Shown: positions 11,607 through 23,606 of the stretch, piece by piece
Layout of the letters: each line of letters opens with the position of its first letter
How positions within the stretch are numbered: the stretch's first letter is position 1
NCBI GenBank assembly: GCA_030248135.1
Contig: JASANC010001248.1
Span: 62,001-126,000 of the forward strand
Source: Theristus sp. LFF4_11
Lineage: Eukaryota; Nematoda; Chromadorea; Monhysterida; Xyalidae
DNA: 64,000 nt
Direction: 5' to 3'
Notes under the pieces: generated by a model
Seen by the model: only the letters and a program-made list of their open reading frames with translations
Told to the model about the DNA's origin: nothing
Database searches by the model: none
Translations under genes and position numbers: made by a program

Positions 11607-13644
11607 ATGCCACGCTTGCACCAAATCTCAGCGACTGAGGACAGCGCCGCCAATAACTTGACCTTAGAAATTTGTCCAATCGTCTTTGAGCCGTACATCA
11701 ACGAATGTGCGTTCAACGGCGCTGAGTCGTGCAACAGAGAAGCGCACGCGCCAGGACCTGGCCCACTGTGGCTGCTGCTGCAAGCTGTGTTCGCAGCACG
11801 CAACGGCATTCACTCGCGCTTTCGCAAGCTCCCTTTGACGGACAAAGAATATTACAAAAAGGAAGTCGACTGGCTGCTGAATGACACCCTGGGCTGCGAT
11901 TTTGTTGGTCAATCTAAGCCATCCGACTTTGCAAACATCTACGCAAACAGGGTTGATATTGGATGGTTTTAAGAAATCCGACTGAGCCATAGCCTCAGTT
12001 TAGCCGCGCGGCCGCTGAGTCAGCACGGCTGAGACGTCTGGAGTGGTCTGTGAGAAGTCACTACAGTGGTGGAAAGTAGTCAGTTGAATGGTGTCGGGTT
12101 TCTTAACGCCATCGCTTCAAAGTACTGTCTTTCTAACCCCGCATGGCCAGTTCCGTACCATTGCTGCAGTGGCCTACCAAGACCCGTCCGTTGTGGAAGC
12201 TGGAAGAAAATTATTGCTTGTTTATTCTTTGCCTGTTTGGTTGTGTTGGATAAGTGCAGGAGTGTTTCTCGCTCTAACAATGACCTGTATCAATTTACAT
12301 TTCAAAGTTGACGGCAATATTGCAAACATTGCAGCAGAAACGAACAGTGATCACAGCTTCCGTGTGATTCACAAGCTCTCAGGTTTGCTTGTAAATTTGG
12401 CTTGGGTTGGTTTTGAGTTTCTTCTTCAGAAGTGAAATTGTATAGACCAGAATTTGCAGCATGGAGGAAACAATCGCACGAATCGGATCAAGAGGCTGAG
12501 GAGAGCAATCAAGCGGGCCCGGCCGGTTACTCTGGGCATGGAGCAACCACAGCTGGTGGACAACCCCGGTCGCTCGTAGCACGACAGGCGTTGAGTTTGA
12601 TCATGCAGTTCTCGGTTGTGCACCTCGCGTTTGCGTTGTACTCGAACTCGTTGGTGGTGGTGCTGCAGCAGCCGGCACAGCCGCAGCAGCTCACGGTCAA
12701 TCAGTGGCTTCGCGGCATCGAGCGGCGGCAACTCACCGTTGTGGATGTGAGCGCTTGTGGGCAATTTTTATCGGTCTAATGGCTCAGATTATTGATAAAA
12801 AAGCTATACTTTTAAACAAAAGCCAGATTTCCTATGCAGCGTGCGTTCACAGATGTATGACTTCACGAACGACTATCGAGAGACGCCGACGGACAGACAG
12901 ACCCCTGAAGGCCGCCGGCTTTACAAAGCACTGCTTGCGAATCCAATCGTTGTGAGGGCGAACGAAGCAGCGCTGGTTGACGAGTTGCTGGACGCGCACC
13001 GTGGCCATGTCTACGTGGACTTTGAGCTGCGCCTGCTGCTCATGTTCAACCGGCTGAAGTTGTGCGCGCTACGTAGATGGATGTTCATTGATGTCACGCA
13101 GATTGGTGCGTGTGCTTTGAAACTCCAACTTTGAATAAACAGCTTGCTCTCTGAAGTCTGCCTCGATGAACTGATTTTTTTCTGTGGGCAGCATCATGCT
13201 CTTATTGAACATCGATCAATATGTATAATTTGTATTTTTTTTTTCATGTCAACATCTTCCCAAATACGCCCAAGGCGTTTTTTACTCATCACATTCTTGC
13301 AATCGCTAGATGGCAGCAGATGGTATTCATTGGTGGTGCGGCGTTCACCGAAATTAACCGCTGAACGAATCAGAATCCTGAACGACCGAGTCAAACAGCA
13401 GCAGACACTCACGGACAATCGCTACAGCGACTTGCGTCAAGGGCTGCTGAGCAAATGTGAGCAGTCCTATCAGAAGCAACACACGCAGACGCAGTTTCGC
13501 TTTACGCTAGCTGAAATGAGCGGTGCATTCGCGTTATTGGTGATTGGTCTGATAATTTCAGTGACAACGTTGCAACTGGAAGTTTTGTGGGTTTGCAAAA
13601 TGTTGAGCGGTGCACGCATTCGTCTGCAAAAATGCATTTGCTAA
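11607..13644 (+). CDS. Divergent ionotropic glutamate receptor-like (IR-like) protein, copy 2
   Basis: A tandem paralogue of the preceding gene with the same five-exon plan: 11607-11951, 12151-12382, 12430-12746, 12853-13105 and 13310-13644. All junctions are GT-AG and phases close, giving about 493 residues. S1 begins EICPIVFEPYINE; exon 1 ends NIYANR and joins FRTIAAVAYQDP. M1 is LLLVYSLPVWLCWISAGVFL. M3 is LIMQFSVVHLAFALYSNSL. S2 contains RRWMFIDVTQIG. M4 is LAEMSGAFALLVIGLIISV followed by LEVLW. The M1-M3 loop is acidic and Ser/Gly/Gln-rich instead of a hydrophobic pore loop. An upstream ATG at 11544 is possible, but 11607 matches the start of the paralogue better. Conservation of exon phases and motifs between copies argues both encode protein. 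Confidence 0.75.
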
Positions 13645-14480
13645 GGTGCCCACTCCGTAAAAAAGTATCTAGATACGATTCTCAAAACAAAATATTTTCA
13701 ATTAGATTTTGCTGCAATGAAATCGTTTTTGGTTCCCAACCCTAAACTTAATCCTAATCCTAAGCCAAGCCCTTTTAAAAAGAAGACGAAAAGATAAATT
13801 AAATTTTGAGCTCAGCCCCTCCCTCGTTGTATGCACCCTGTGGTTGTGCTCTCTTCTCCTCTCAACGAGACTGACCGCTGACAACACCTTTATTCAGTTT
13901 TTGTGATCGCCTGGTTGTTTGTTCTGCGGTGGCGTACAGACAGAGCTAATCGGACTCCGCAACTCAAGACTCCGTTGTCTCTTTTCACCTTTAAAAATAT
14001 GAGGTCGCACGCAACACCACTATCGAGTTTCATGAGTTTTCACAGTTTGAAGCCGAAACTCGAAATTCTTTTAGTTCCCTGTTTTGAAAGCAAACAAAGC
14101 ACGCACTCAGTATTCCCTTTTCAATTCAATCACCTAGTAACTGGTCCGGTTGGCATGTTCATTCGGTTTCAACCATTTCAATACAAAAACAATCCATTAA
14201 GCTACGAATGCTGCATGCTTTATGGTTAAGTCAATGCTTAATTCAAGAGGTAATAAAAATTGCAATAAAATTCTTTTTTAAACCTGAAACGACAGCGCTT
14301 AAAAAGGTCAAGCCACTACTAAGGTTCTGGACACGAGTTTTTGCTAAAAAAACGAACATTAGTTAATTCACTATTTTTTAAATCCCTTCCTAAACCTAAA
14401 TCCGGTTTATTAAGCCGTGTGCACATCCAAGAGTTTACAAAGTAGGAAATAAGGACTTGATTTGCGTAAAGAGGGCAGAC
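13645..14480. other. Convergent intergenic spacer
   Basis: This gap separates the 3' ends of the second IR-like gene and the EGAS-like gene. A CCTAAACTTAATCCTAATCC stretch near 13741 looks like degenerate TTAGG-type repeats. On the minus strand an AATAAA at 14411-14406 lies about 70 bases after the EGAS-like stop and is its likely polyadenylation signal. No gene seen. Confidence 0.5.
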
Positions 14481-17400
14481 TTAAGCTTTGCCTGTAATCA
14501 GAACAAAGATCACTTGCAGCAACGCAAACACAATTTCAATCATTGAAATCACTGATAGTCCAGCAGTAATACCCAATAGACCGCCCGTAAATTCCACCAA
14601 ATCTTTAATCTGCAAATAATGTTATATTTTCACGCAATAAAAAAGAAAAGTGCTAAACAAACCGAACTGAATGAAAGCGACTTACTGTCATTTTCGGGCT
14701 TTGGATGTAGTTGTAGTATTGCAGATCTGTGAGATACACTTCGAGCAAGACCATGTCGTCGTGGATTTTACTGTTGCACTCCGCGTTCGCCGCGGTGCCC
14801 ACTGCGTCTTTATGGCATTGTGGCATCTTAAAAACAGTAAAAAGCATTCAGTAAACGTAGAACTTGCAACTTCGTGAACAGTTTCATCCTTCTCTCAAAA
14901 AAATAATGAAGTTGATCAAACTAACGTCATCGCGCAACGTCGCTCTGGTCAGCAACACCGTGTACTCGCCGGAGCTGTACATAAAGGTGTCTTTGTCTTT
15001 GAACATTACATAAAAGTGGCATTCGGCTTGTTTGAACTGAAACGCTTTGTGACCAAATGTTCACAAAACTGTGTTGACAGTCAGTGAGACAAAATATTTT
15101 CCAACCCACGAGCAAGGCAGCGGACAAAACGTGGCACGGCAATTCTTCCAAGACATCGGATCACCGGAATCGGCGACGAATTGATTCACGCATTCTCCTG
15201 AGCAATAGAACTCAGATGAAGAATTCAGCAAGATACCAGAACTTTCGACGGTGGCTGTGTGTGCGACGAACAAACAAGCACACTCATTCATTATGTTAAA
15301 ATCTGAAAGTACAACTAATAAACTACGTTCGGCCAGCTGGCATTTCTTGCGTTTGTCGTCCTGCGGATAGCGCGGATCCATGCATCCACAGACGAGATAC
15401 AGTTCCTCTTGATAACAACTACGCAGGCAGCCCTGAACGAACGTTATGATTACTGAGCCGTTCGTCTTCAACAATGTGAACAAACAGGGTACACCTCCGA
15501 ACTGTACGTGTCGTTGTAGAAGTACTGGTGCGTGTCCACCTGCGCTTTATCGTCGTAGCACATGCCGTAACGCCCCCATTGTGGGCCCGCCGGGAACTCC
15601 GTTTTAGTTTTGCTGCCCAAACGTTCGTATTTTTTCTGTCATACGGAGACTGACTGTGTAAACAGTCAGTAATAAATCAACCAAACCGAATCATTGCAAA
15701 ACACACATAAGTGACACCAAGCTGTGAGTAAAATCCGGGCGGTATCGCGTAGCTGGGAGTCTCGGCGTACACCGATTCGGCAGGGTCATGAATGTAAATG
15801 CGATAGCCAGCGTTTTGAACCCATTTGGCATATTCGTCTTGTCCCGCACTCAGGTACACCAAAAGACCTGCAAAATGTAAGGAAAGAGAGCAAATTAGAG
15901 TTGCACACCAAATATAATTTTAATGCCGCTGTCACCATTGCCGAGACCCGCTCGTCGACCCTCGAACTTTTTCGCATGATCTTTGTAGTTGAACGTGAAA
16001 CAGTTGCCCAGCGTAGCATCATTCCAGCGAGTGAAGTCTTTTCTGGTAAACACAGGTGGACACCCATGAGTCAATCACGCTTAATGTTGGAATGATGTCA
16101 GTGAGAACCAACTTGATTTCTAATGTTCGCTGCTCATAGGTGGCCCAATGAAAAATATCGTAGTTCCACGAAGTATTCAGTTTGTCCTCAGTCGAGTTCA
16201 AGGTACCAGCCAGAAATGGCACTGAGTCAACAATTGTCTCCGACTTTGCTAAGACGCCTTGGATTGACTAAATGAAAACAGAATGTGTACGCGAACGTAC
16301 TTGCACTTAGCAAGTCAGTTTTCTTCACCCACCTTGATTTGAGCATCGTCAAACGGACGCTTTGTTGTGAACTGAGACATGATTTCGTACACAATGGTTT
16401 CTACAACAAACAGTTTCTGTCTGCCTTTTTCTCCAAATTGCAGTTGCTTCGTTGATTGAAGCCATAATGGACATTTTCAGAACAAGCTTAAAAACATCGA
16501 AAACAACAACTGTGATGGCCTGTTTACCAACCGAGATCACAGTATGGATTCGTCCATTCCGGCGAGCAAGTGCACACGAAACCGTTCCACAGATTCGTGC
16601 AGTTGGCGCCCTTGTCTTTGGTGCTGCACGGGTTGGACGCACACTCGTTGACGTCTGCAAATGCTTCTGTTGAAAACTGCAGTTAACACGTTTATAAAGC
16701 GCTCAATGTCGATAATTAAATTTTAGATTTTGCATAAAATCAGTGAAATGTCACCAGTTTGGCAGCTTGTTCCCTCTGCTCCAGAGATGCACGTGCACTC
16801 ATAGCGCGCCTCGAAATTCACACAGAAATTCGGCCCTGAATTTCCGACTTCACTGACCTGGCAGCCAGTGGGGCAATCTGGTGCACTCGATTGACAGCCT
16901 ATGTTGGCGCAATGCAAACGGGATAAAGTTAAGGCCAAGCAAAAAAGTAGTTCCACGCAAATGCATGTTGCTAAGCGTTGAAAGAAGAATGTTGTATTGG
17001 TCTTTTGGAGAATCATACCCAGCGTGCAGCTGCCAATTTGAGCGGAATATAAAGCATTGTTGCCTTTTGGTTGACCAAATGGATTTGTCAGCGGACTGGT
17101 GAGCAGGTCACAGTTCAAAGTGGCATGCCATTGCGATGCGGTTTTGTTGCACGCAAGAGCGTCGTGGGTGCTGCACGGCTTCGAAAGGCATTCGTCAATG
17201 TCTGAAAAAAGGCAAACCAAATCTTTTTCCGGAAATGGCCAACTAATACACTCCTCTAACCTTCAATTTCATTTGCACAAACACAAAATCAGTGTGACCG
17301 TTTGCAAACCGTTTTCGCATTTCAGGCCCGTCCAGCCAGGCCTGCAGTTGCACCAGAACATGTTCGGCTCCGGCTCGATGCAGGTGCCGCCGTGCTGACA

Positions 17401-20400
17401 CGGATCGCTGGCGCATTCTTCGATGTCTGAAAAGAAACAAATGGTAGGGGGGGTGGGGGTGCTGCAAACGCACGTGAGACGCAAAAATCGCAAAAATCGG
17501 AAAAACTCTGACGGTTTAAACAGCAGTTGAGTGAGTGACTGTTGCATTCACCGACCATGGGTGCAGTTGTACTTTGCGACCCACGGAACGCATGTGCTCG
17601 TTGGGGAACAGTCCTGTTTTTGGTTCTGCGTTTGACCGGCGTAGTCCGTGTAGCCGAGCACGCAGTTGCACTGGTGGCCGCCGTAGACAACCTGGATGCA
17701 ACCGAAATTTCCCCTTTTATTATATTCCAACAAAAATCAGATGCAAATATATGTTCCCGTTCCCGAAGAGCTTTTTTGGTTTTTTTTGTCCGTTTCTGTT
17801 TATCAGATTATTAGTCAAATCAGATTGAAATGTAATTTTCGAGATCAGCACGTTGCAGCGGACAGACTGCGCTGCTGAGTTCCACCGAGTTGATTTGAGC
17901 AACTGGCAATCGAGCATGGTGTCCGTCTAAAACCAGTGCCAAACGAAACGCACGTTCCACGGCGCGACCGTGTGCCAGGCCTTGCGTGTGGCGCCGTGCG
18001 GATCGGCGCAGTTCGCCGCGTAGACCGGGCATTTCTCGGTTTGCTTGCCGCTGTTGCCGCACAGTTTCGTGGTGTCCCACGCGCAGCCGCTCTCGTAGCA
18101 CGTGCCGTGGGTGCCGTTGCACGGACTCGACGAGCACTCGTTTGTGTCTGAGCGAGTTTGCACCACTCTGACTCTCTGCTCTCGTTCAAAAAAAAACTTT
18201 TTTTTCAGCTTTGCACAATAAAACAAGACAATAATCGTGAACGAATACACCATGCACGAATGGCAATCTAAAACTGCGCAGCGCTGATCGTTTGAGAGAG
18301 CCGACCATGTTCGCATCGTGTGCCGTGCCAGCCTACGTTGCAGTGACAGACGCGTTGGTCCACCTTGTCCTCGCACCACTCGGTGCCCGGCGACGCGCAC
18401 AACGCAAAACTGTGGCTCGTGGAAGTGCGGCATTCGTTGATATCTGACCGTCACGTGCAAAAAAACAGTGGGGGGTTCATTTTACATAAAAAACACAGGA
18501 CAATTGACACTGGCAGACAACCAGCTTTTAGTTTTTACCAGTATCGCAGAACGTTCCTTCGTAGCCCTTTTGGCAGGTGCACCGAACGACTGTGCCCGAG
18601 AGCGTTTGCTTGTTGATGTTCACGACAAGGTCCTGTGCAATTTGTGATGCACGCTTTCGCAACCACCAATCATCACACACAGTGGTTTCAACCGGCTTAC
18701 TTCGCATTTCGTTGCGTGACCGTTGCATGGATCCGGAATGCACTCGTTGTAGTCTGCAAAACAGCTGATCAATTTTATGTTACATTGTATTTCACGATTT
18801 ACCACGGAGCCAACCGCTGTTGGTTTCACGTACTCTCGCATCGGTTGCCGTGATATTGATTTTCACACTCGCAAGAGCCGTCACCATTGTGCACGCCTCC
18901 ATCGGAACAAGTGCCGTGGCCGTTGCAGAAGTTGGAGTTGGCGTCGCACTCCATATAATCTACGTGCGAAATAGCACGAAGTACGCATGGAAGCACAGTT
19001 CATTACGTGCCTCGATTGGCCAACATTGCGTGCATTTTGGGCACCTTTCTGCTGCACACTCACTCGAGCACAACGTTCCATTCCAGTGCTGTTTGCAGGT
19101 GCACGTGTACGAGTAGACGCCGTCCACACAGGCGGCCATGCCACTCGCGTTGCACGGGTTCGGAGCGCAGTTGTTCACCCCTGAACGTTGCTTAAGATCA
19201 TATATTTGAAATGGTTTTGCTGTTTCTCGGGAGACACCAGCATTTCTTCTGTTCAGTGCAAACAACGTGCATGTGGCACAGTCAGCGCCCGTGTAGTCCG
19301 GTGCACAAACGCAGTACGCGTCGTTGACCGCCTTGCCCGGGTCGTAGCAGGTGCCGTGTGTTGCGTCACAGATCTTTTCGCCCGCCTCACACTCCATTCG
19401 GTCTGTACAAGAACACTCAAGTCGCTCATAGTTTCTTTCTCGATAAAAAGCATGTTTGCCTGTTCACGAACTTGCACAGGTGCTCGTGTTGTAGTGCATG
19501 GGACACGTGCAGTTGTACGGATTGCCAGGCGTGGTCAGTCCATCGATGCCATCTTCACAGGTCGCAAAATTTAGGCACGGATTCGGATCGCAGTTGTCGA
19601 TCTCTAAGTTTCGTTTTGTACGTTTTCGTTCGACTGCTTTAACACCATTATGGAACCAAACTACAACTGTGCGACTAACTTGTCTCGCACTTTCCGTCTG
19701 TGCCGCCCCAGTCCTCGTCGCAGACACACAGCACGTTATCGTACGTGTCAACGCAGATCGCATGCGTGCCATCGCAGAAACTCGACTTGCCTCCGGACGC
19801 ACATTGGTCATCGGGGTCACCTTGCAAGAGCACGATCAGACATGTGTACACCGTCAAACACAACGAAGTTTTGAGCACCTTGCAAGAGATGTTCTGTCTG
19901 TCCTTTCAGACCAAAGTGGCTTTTGTGAATCACATACATGTACCTTCTTCCAGTTTATAAACGGAATGTTTCGTGGTGTCATTGAATGTTCCGCATTTTT
20001 CCGAGCCTGATGGGTCACCGGCACACGGATCGTCACATTTTGATGCTTGTGCAATGGCCAAGTCCGTTGCGACACCGCTTGCGCATTCGGTCTGCTGTCG
20101 AATCGCTAAAATAAAATCCGTATAATTTTCAAAAAAGCGAGCTTGTTTGCTGGATTACGCATTTGTAACATACAAGTGCAGTAAATAACTGTTTTTAACC
20201 AAAATAAGTGTGTCCAGCGGCTTGTGCAACAAGCAGACACTGTGCGACAGTCATTGAGCTGCTCGTTGATTGATACGTCACATCACCACCACCGAGCAAA
20301 CCGGATTGAAAGCAGCCTTTTGATCTCGGTTTGAAAGCTGAAAAAAAAGTGTCTCGAATAATCGAAAAACTGCTGCCCGCTTCGTCAAAGTGTCGTGTCT

Positions 20401-20601
20401 CTATAGCAAAATGCTCCACTGACTACTGAGTTCGCAGGTGCGTCCGGTGTACCCGCTGGGACAGGTGCATGTGAACGTGGTGTAGCCGGTGCCTGCGAAC
20501 GTGTACGTTCCTTCTACGCCTCCGTTTGTGCAATTCGTCGCTTTGATTCGTTGAATCACGCAAAACACGAGAACGACGCCAACATGCAAGCGCAGATTCA
20601 T
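14481..20601 (-). CDS. EGAS-like protein: signal sequence, WSC domain, ~12 EGF-like repeats and a DEG/ENaC channel domain
   Basis: About 26 exons run from 20601 to the stop at 14481. Exon 1 (20601-20427) has a hydrophobic leader (LHVGVVLVFCVI) and one EGF. Exons 20337-20200 and 20105-19944 form a WSC-like domain (GCFQSG..MTVAQC..TYFG, then CDDPCAGDPSGSEKCG). EGF-like repeats follow at 19820, 19603, 19402, 19180, 18959, 18753/18632, 18443, 18147/17691, 17426, 17201/16898 and 16654; several start D-x-(N/E/D)-E-C, resembling calcium-binding EGFs. The channel part is 16400-16333, 16267-16062, 16042-15909, 15867-15707, 15635-15495, 15432-15106, 15036-14926, 14826-14686 and 14609-14481. It contains LGNCFTFNY, PPGFYSQLG, GCLRSCYQ..CGC and the TM2 signature GGLLGITAGLSVISMIEI. 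No canonical TM1 precedes the channel domain, so the leader may act as TM1 or be cleaved. An ion-channel role in sensory or epithelial cells is inferred. Exon 15432-15106 may hide a small intron. Confidence 0.82.
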
Positions 20602-21044
20602 TTTTTGTTTGTTTTTAAGATTTGTTTCCATGAATTGCGCGTGTTTCGCTGCTTCGGTCATGTGCTAATGTTTTGTTCTTTTCGGCGGCTTTGGGCAACA
20701 TGCAGGTTCGGCAAAAAACAGTTTCCCTGGTTACTTTCATGCACACAGACGCAACACACAGTTACTGCGCTGCAGCCGATTGGTGTCAATAACAAGAAAA
20801 AATCGAACCACTTTTCTTTTCCAAACCATTGTTCTTTTATTTTTAGCGATTGTCCAAAACATTGTCTGCTCTCACTAGTTCAAGTCAAGTTGTAGACAAT
20901 AAAGATTGACGAAAAAAACAGCAGACAGCTTGATAAAAGAACAAATGAGCACTCAATGGCAAATCAAACTGATATGAAGGATAACACTCACATGGAAAAG
21001 TTTAGAATTACATTGAAAAATGAAAAAAAATGCAAACTGCTTTC

Positions 21045-21995
21045 TCAAAGCAAACAGACCATCATCGTCAAAAACGTCAAAAACAAGTTCTCAATTTTCA
21101 ATTGCATCGTTCCATTTGACGCTTTTTGCACCAACTGACCAAACTTCACCTTCACTTCTTCGGAACTAGACACACTTTCTTTTTCGGGTTCTTCAAACTC
21201 CATGAACGGACTCGATTGCGGCTGGCCCTCATCAGTCTCGGAATGTTCTCCAAGATTTCGCATCAATTCGTGCAGCATTTTTTCATCGCTGTCCGACCAT
21301 TCATGCGTCGGTGCAGCCACCTCGTCAATCAACCATTTGTCAACGGGTGGCGTAATCACTGCACAGTCGTTTTCGTCGCTGCTGAAAGACAACAACAACA
21401 GCAAGTATTCGTTTCGAACACTCCAACGATCAGCACTGTGAAAAACCACCGCTATAAAATGCCAACTAAGACGCGCGTTTACATGTTTAGTTAGTAGCCG
21501 TTTTAGTTTTAGTTAGGTAATGCCCCATTTTCTCAATGAACACTATAAGATGCCGATACTACAACTTCTATCTATTCTGCTGTTAAATTAAAACTGAAAT
21601 TGAATTCGCATTAGCTGTAGCGGGGTCTCAGTAGTTGTTTTCACATTTTCTCAAACGTGCGTCGTAACAAACTCAAGAACACACCCATCTCGACAATCGA
21701 CCCATCCATCGCAGGTCCAACCGACCGGGATGCACTGAAGCGAGCCGTTGCAACGAGCGGAGCCTGTGCCACAGTCCCCAGTGAGATCATTGCCTTCAAC
21801 GGATTTGTTCGGTGTCCAGGTCCGAAGCATCTCCAGCAATGCTTTATCGGCGTTAGCTGGTTGGTGGAGTTGAGTCGCACACACAATCACCAATGCCGCC
21901 ATTGACAACATTGCTGCGTTGTTTGCGATCGCTCGATTTGGAACGACAGTTTTCTGAATGATTGGAAAAATGCGGTCTGTCATCGTTTTAACCAA
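21045..21995 (-). CDS. Small LDL-receptor class A domain protein with hydrophobic C-terminus
   Basis: Two exons (21995-21685, 21381-21045) encode about 215 residues. A hydrophobic segment near residues 29-44 (MLSMAALVIVCATQL) should act as signal peptide or signal anchor. One LDLa repeat is split by the intron exactly before its SDE motif: CNGSLQCIPVGWTCDGWVDC, then RDG joined to SDENDC, which carries the calcium-binding acidic residues. An acidic Ser/Glu-rich linker follows (EFEEPEKESVSSSEE). The protein ends in a hydrophobic tail (LFLTFLTMMVCLL) with nothing after it, as in GPI-anchored or tail-anchored proteins. It is probably a cell-surface protein; ligand unknown. It starts about 440 bp upstream of the EGAS-like start on the same strand. 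Confidence 0.78.
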
Positions 21996-23606
21996 TTGTA
22001 GGTTTCTGACATCAAAAAATCTAATAAAACTATGGCCATTACAATTTGTATCACCGATACGAATTTCTATTAAATCGAACTTGTAGCTTCTGGCTTACTC
22101 CAAGACGTCAAAACATTCATGGAATTTATATTTCATCATTCATTCAGCGTCAAGTACTGTGATTGCTACGTTCGGTTGCACTTTACTGTTTTTATCAGCA
22201 ACATAAAGCTGTTTTTCAAAGTTTAAAAAAAAATAAATTTAGTGCAACGGTCTTCGTTGTGAAACACGCGGATCCTGGATCCAAAATTTGCCTTCTGTTC
22301 AGTTGCAACATGTTGCGTTGAACTTCGCGCGGTTATTGCTTTGTGCAAAAGTTGTTGCTGTTTTTTGTGTTACGTGATATTCCACTCACCAGCTCATTCA
22401 CATTCTCCGAGTTTTATATAAATTCCTTTTCACCCGATCCACAGAAACTAAAAAAACAACTGTGATATTCATCCATGAAACGAAGACTAAAAATAGAAAA
22501 TCAAATCAAAACTCAAATAAAACTTTTCATTGAAGCAGTCTGGTTCAAAAAATGCGCAAGTTTAGTATATGCAATAATAAATAAGGTTTCACAGATGTCT
22601 AAAAACCAGGAGCCAGTTTTATAAACCTCAGCAGTCCAACAGTGCTACACAACTGAGCGCCTGAATAAATTCATGATTCAACAAATTTCAGTTTCTTCAT
22701 TTCACTTTGAAGAGCAGACACTGATGAATCAGTTTTTATAAAAAAACAGAACTTTGATGGTTTACGATTGCATTTAAGGGCTCAGTGGCGTTGAACTAAT
22801 GACTATTGTGGATTTATTCAAAGGTGTCCGGGCTAAAATGACGTCATTTGCTTAAAAAACGCCCGTTTGTCAAAGTACAGGCACTAAAATGTCAGTTTGG
22901 TGTGACTGATTCGACATTCACCATTTGTTTACGGGAAGAAATCGGCTAAACGGAAAGTCTGGTTTGCTGTGAACGGCAAGTGCATGTTTGGCGACACATG
23001 ACGTCATTTCAGTGGGACACGTTTGAAAAAATAGGTCATACTAAGCTTTTATAAAACTTGGCCCAGAGTTTTATAAAAAAAAGGAAAAGCACGGAAACTC
23101 CACAGAGAAAAAGGCATAAAAAGCTGAAAAAGCCACACGTGGGAAATGAATGCACAAGGCATATATGAATATGAAGCGTGTTTGAGAAACTTTGGACCGT
23201 AAAAGTTGAATTCATTTTTTTGTAAACGCGATGACACCGAAACCAACGAAATAACTAACCCTGAACATATAGCACATGAGAAAACTGACAAAAAGCTTGA
23301 ATCATAAGAGTACGACGTTCAACCAAACAAGAAGGCAAGCAGCGGTGTATAGTCAAGATGCAACGATAAAAAAAACAGGAAATCTTCAATTTTATGAAAA
23401 AAGAAACCTGTACAACAGTGAATCACAGAAATCTAACGATAAGAACAACAATCTCATTTGAGCGAAATAGAAAACTTGTTAACTACCACGACCACCAAAT
23501 AAGCTAGTACAACCACAAACACAACAGATCACTCAATAAACACAAGTCTAAATTGTGCACAAACAAGGTGAAAAAAACCACTACCAACTGTGAATGATGG
23601 CATCTA
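21996..23606. other. Intergenic spacer with one inverted-repeat element
   Basis: About 1.6 kb between the ARAP-like stop and the LDLa start, with no exon I can support. It contains an inverted-repeat element (22606-23066), several AATAAA-like sites and purine-rich DNA around 23280-23580. Confidence 0.5.
22606..23066. repeat. Inverted-repeat element ending in GCCAGTTTTATAAA
   Basis: The left end GGAGCCAGTTTTATAAACC pairs with the right end CTTTTATAAAACTTGGCCC in reverse complement. The same terminal motif frames the nested element at 46508-47335 and occurs alone at about 31290, suggesting one dispersed family. No coding sequence. Confidence 0.5.

Noticed and set aside
13735..13780. CCTAA-type repeats suggesting an interstitial telomere
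   Set aside because: The units are degenerate and few, and do not match the nematode TTAGGC unit; left as simple sequence.
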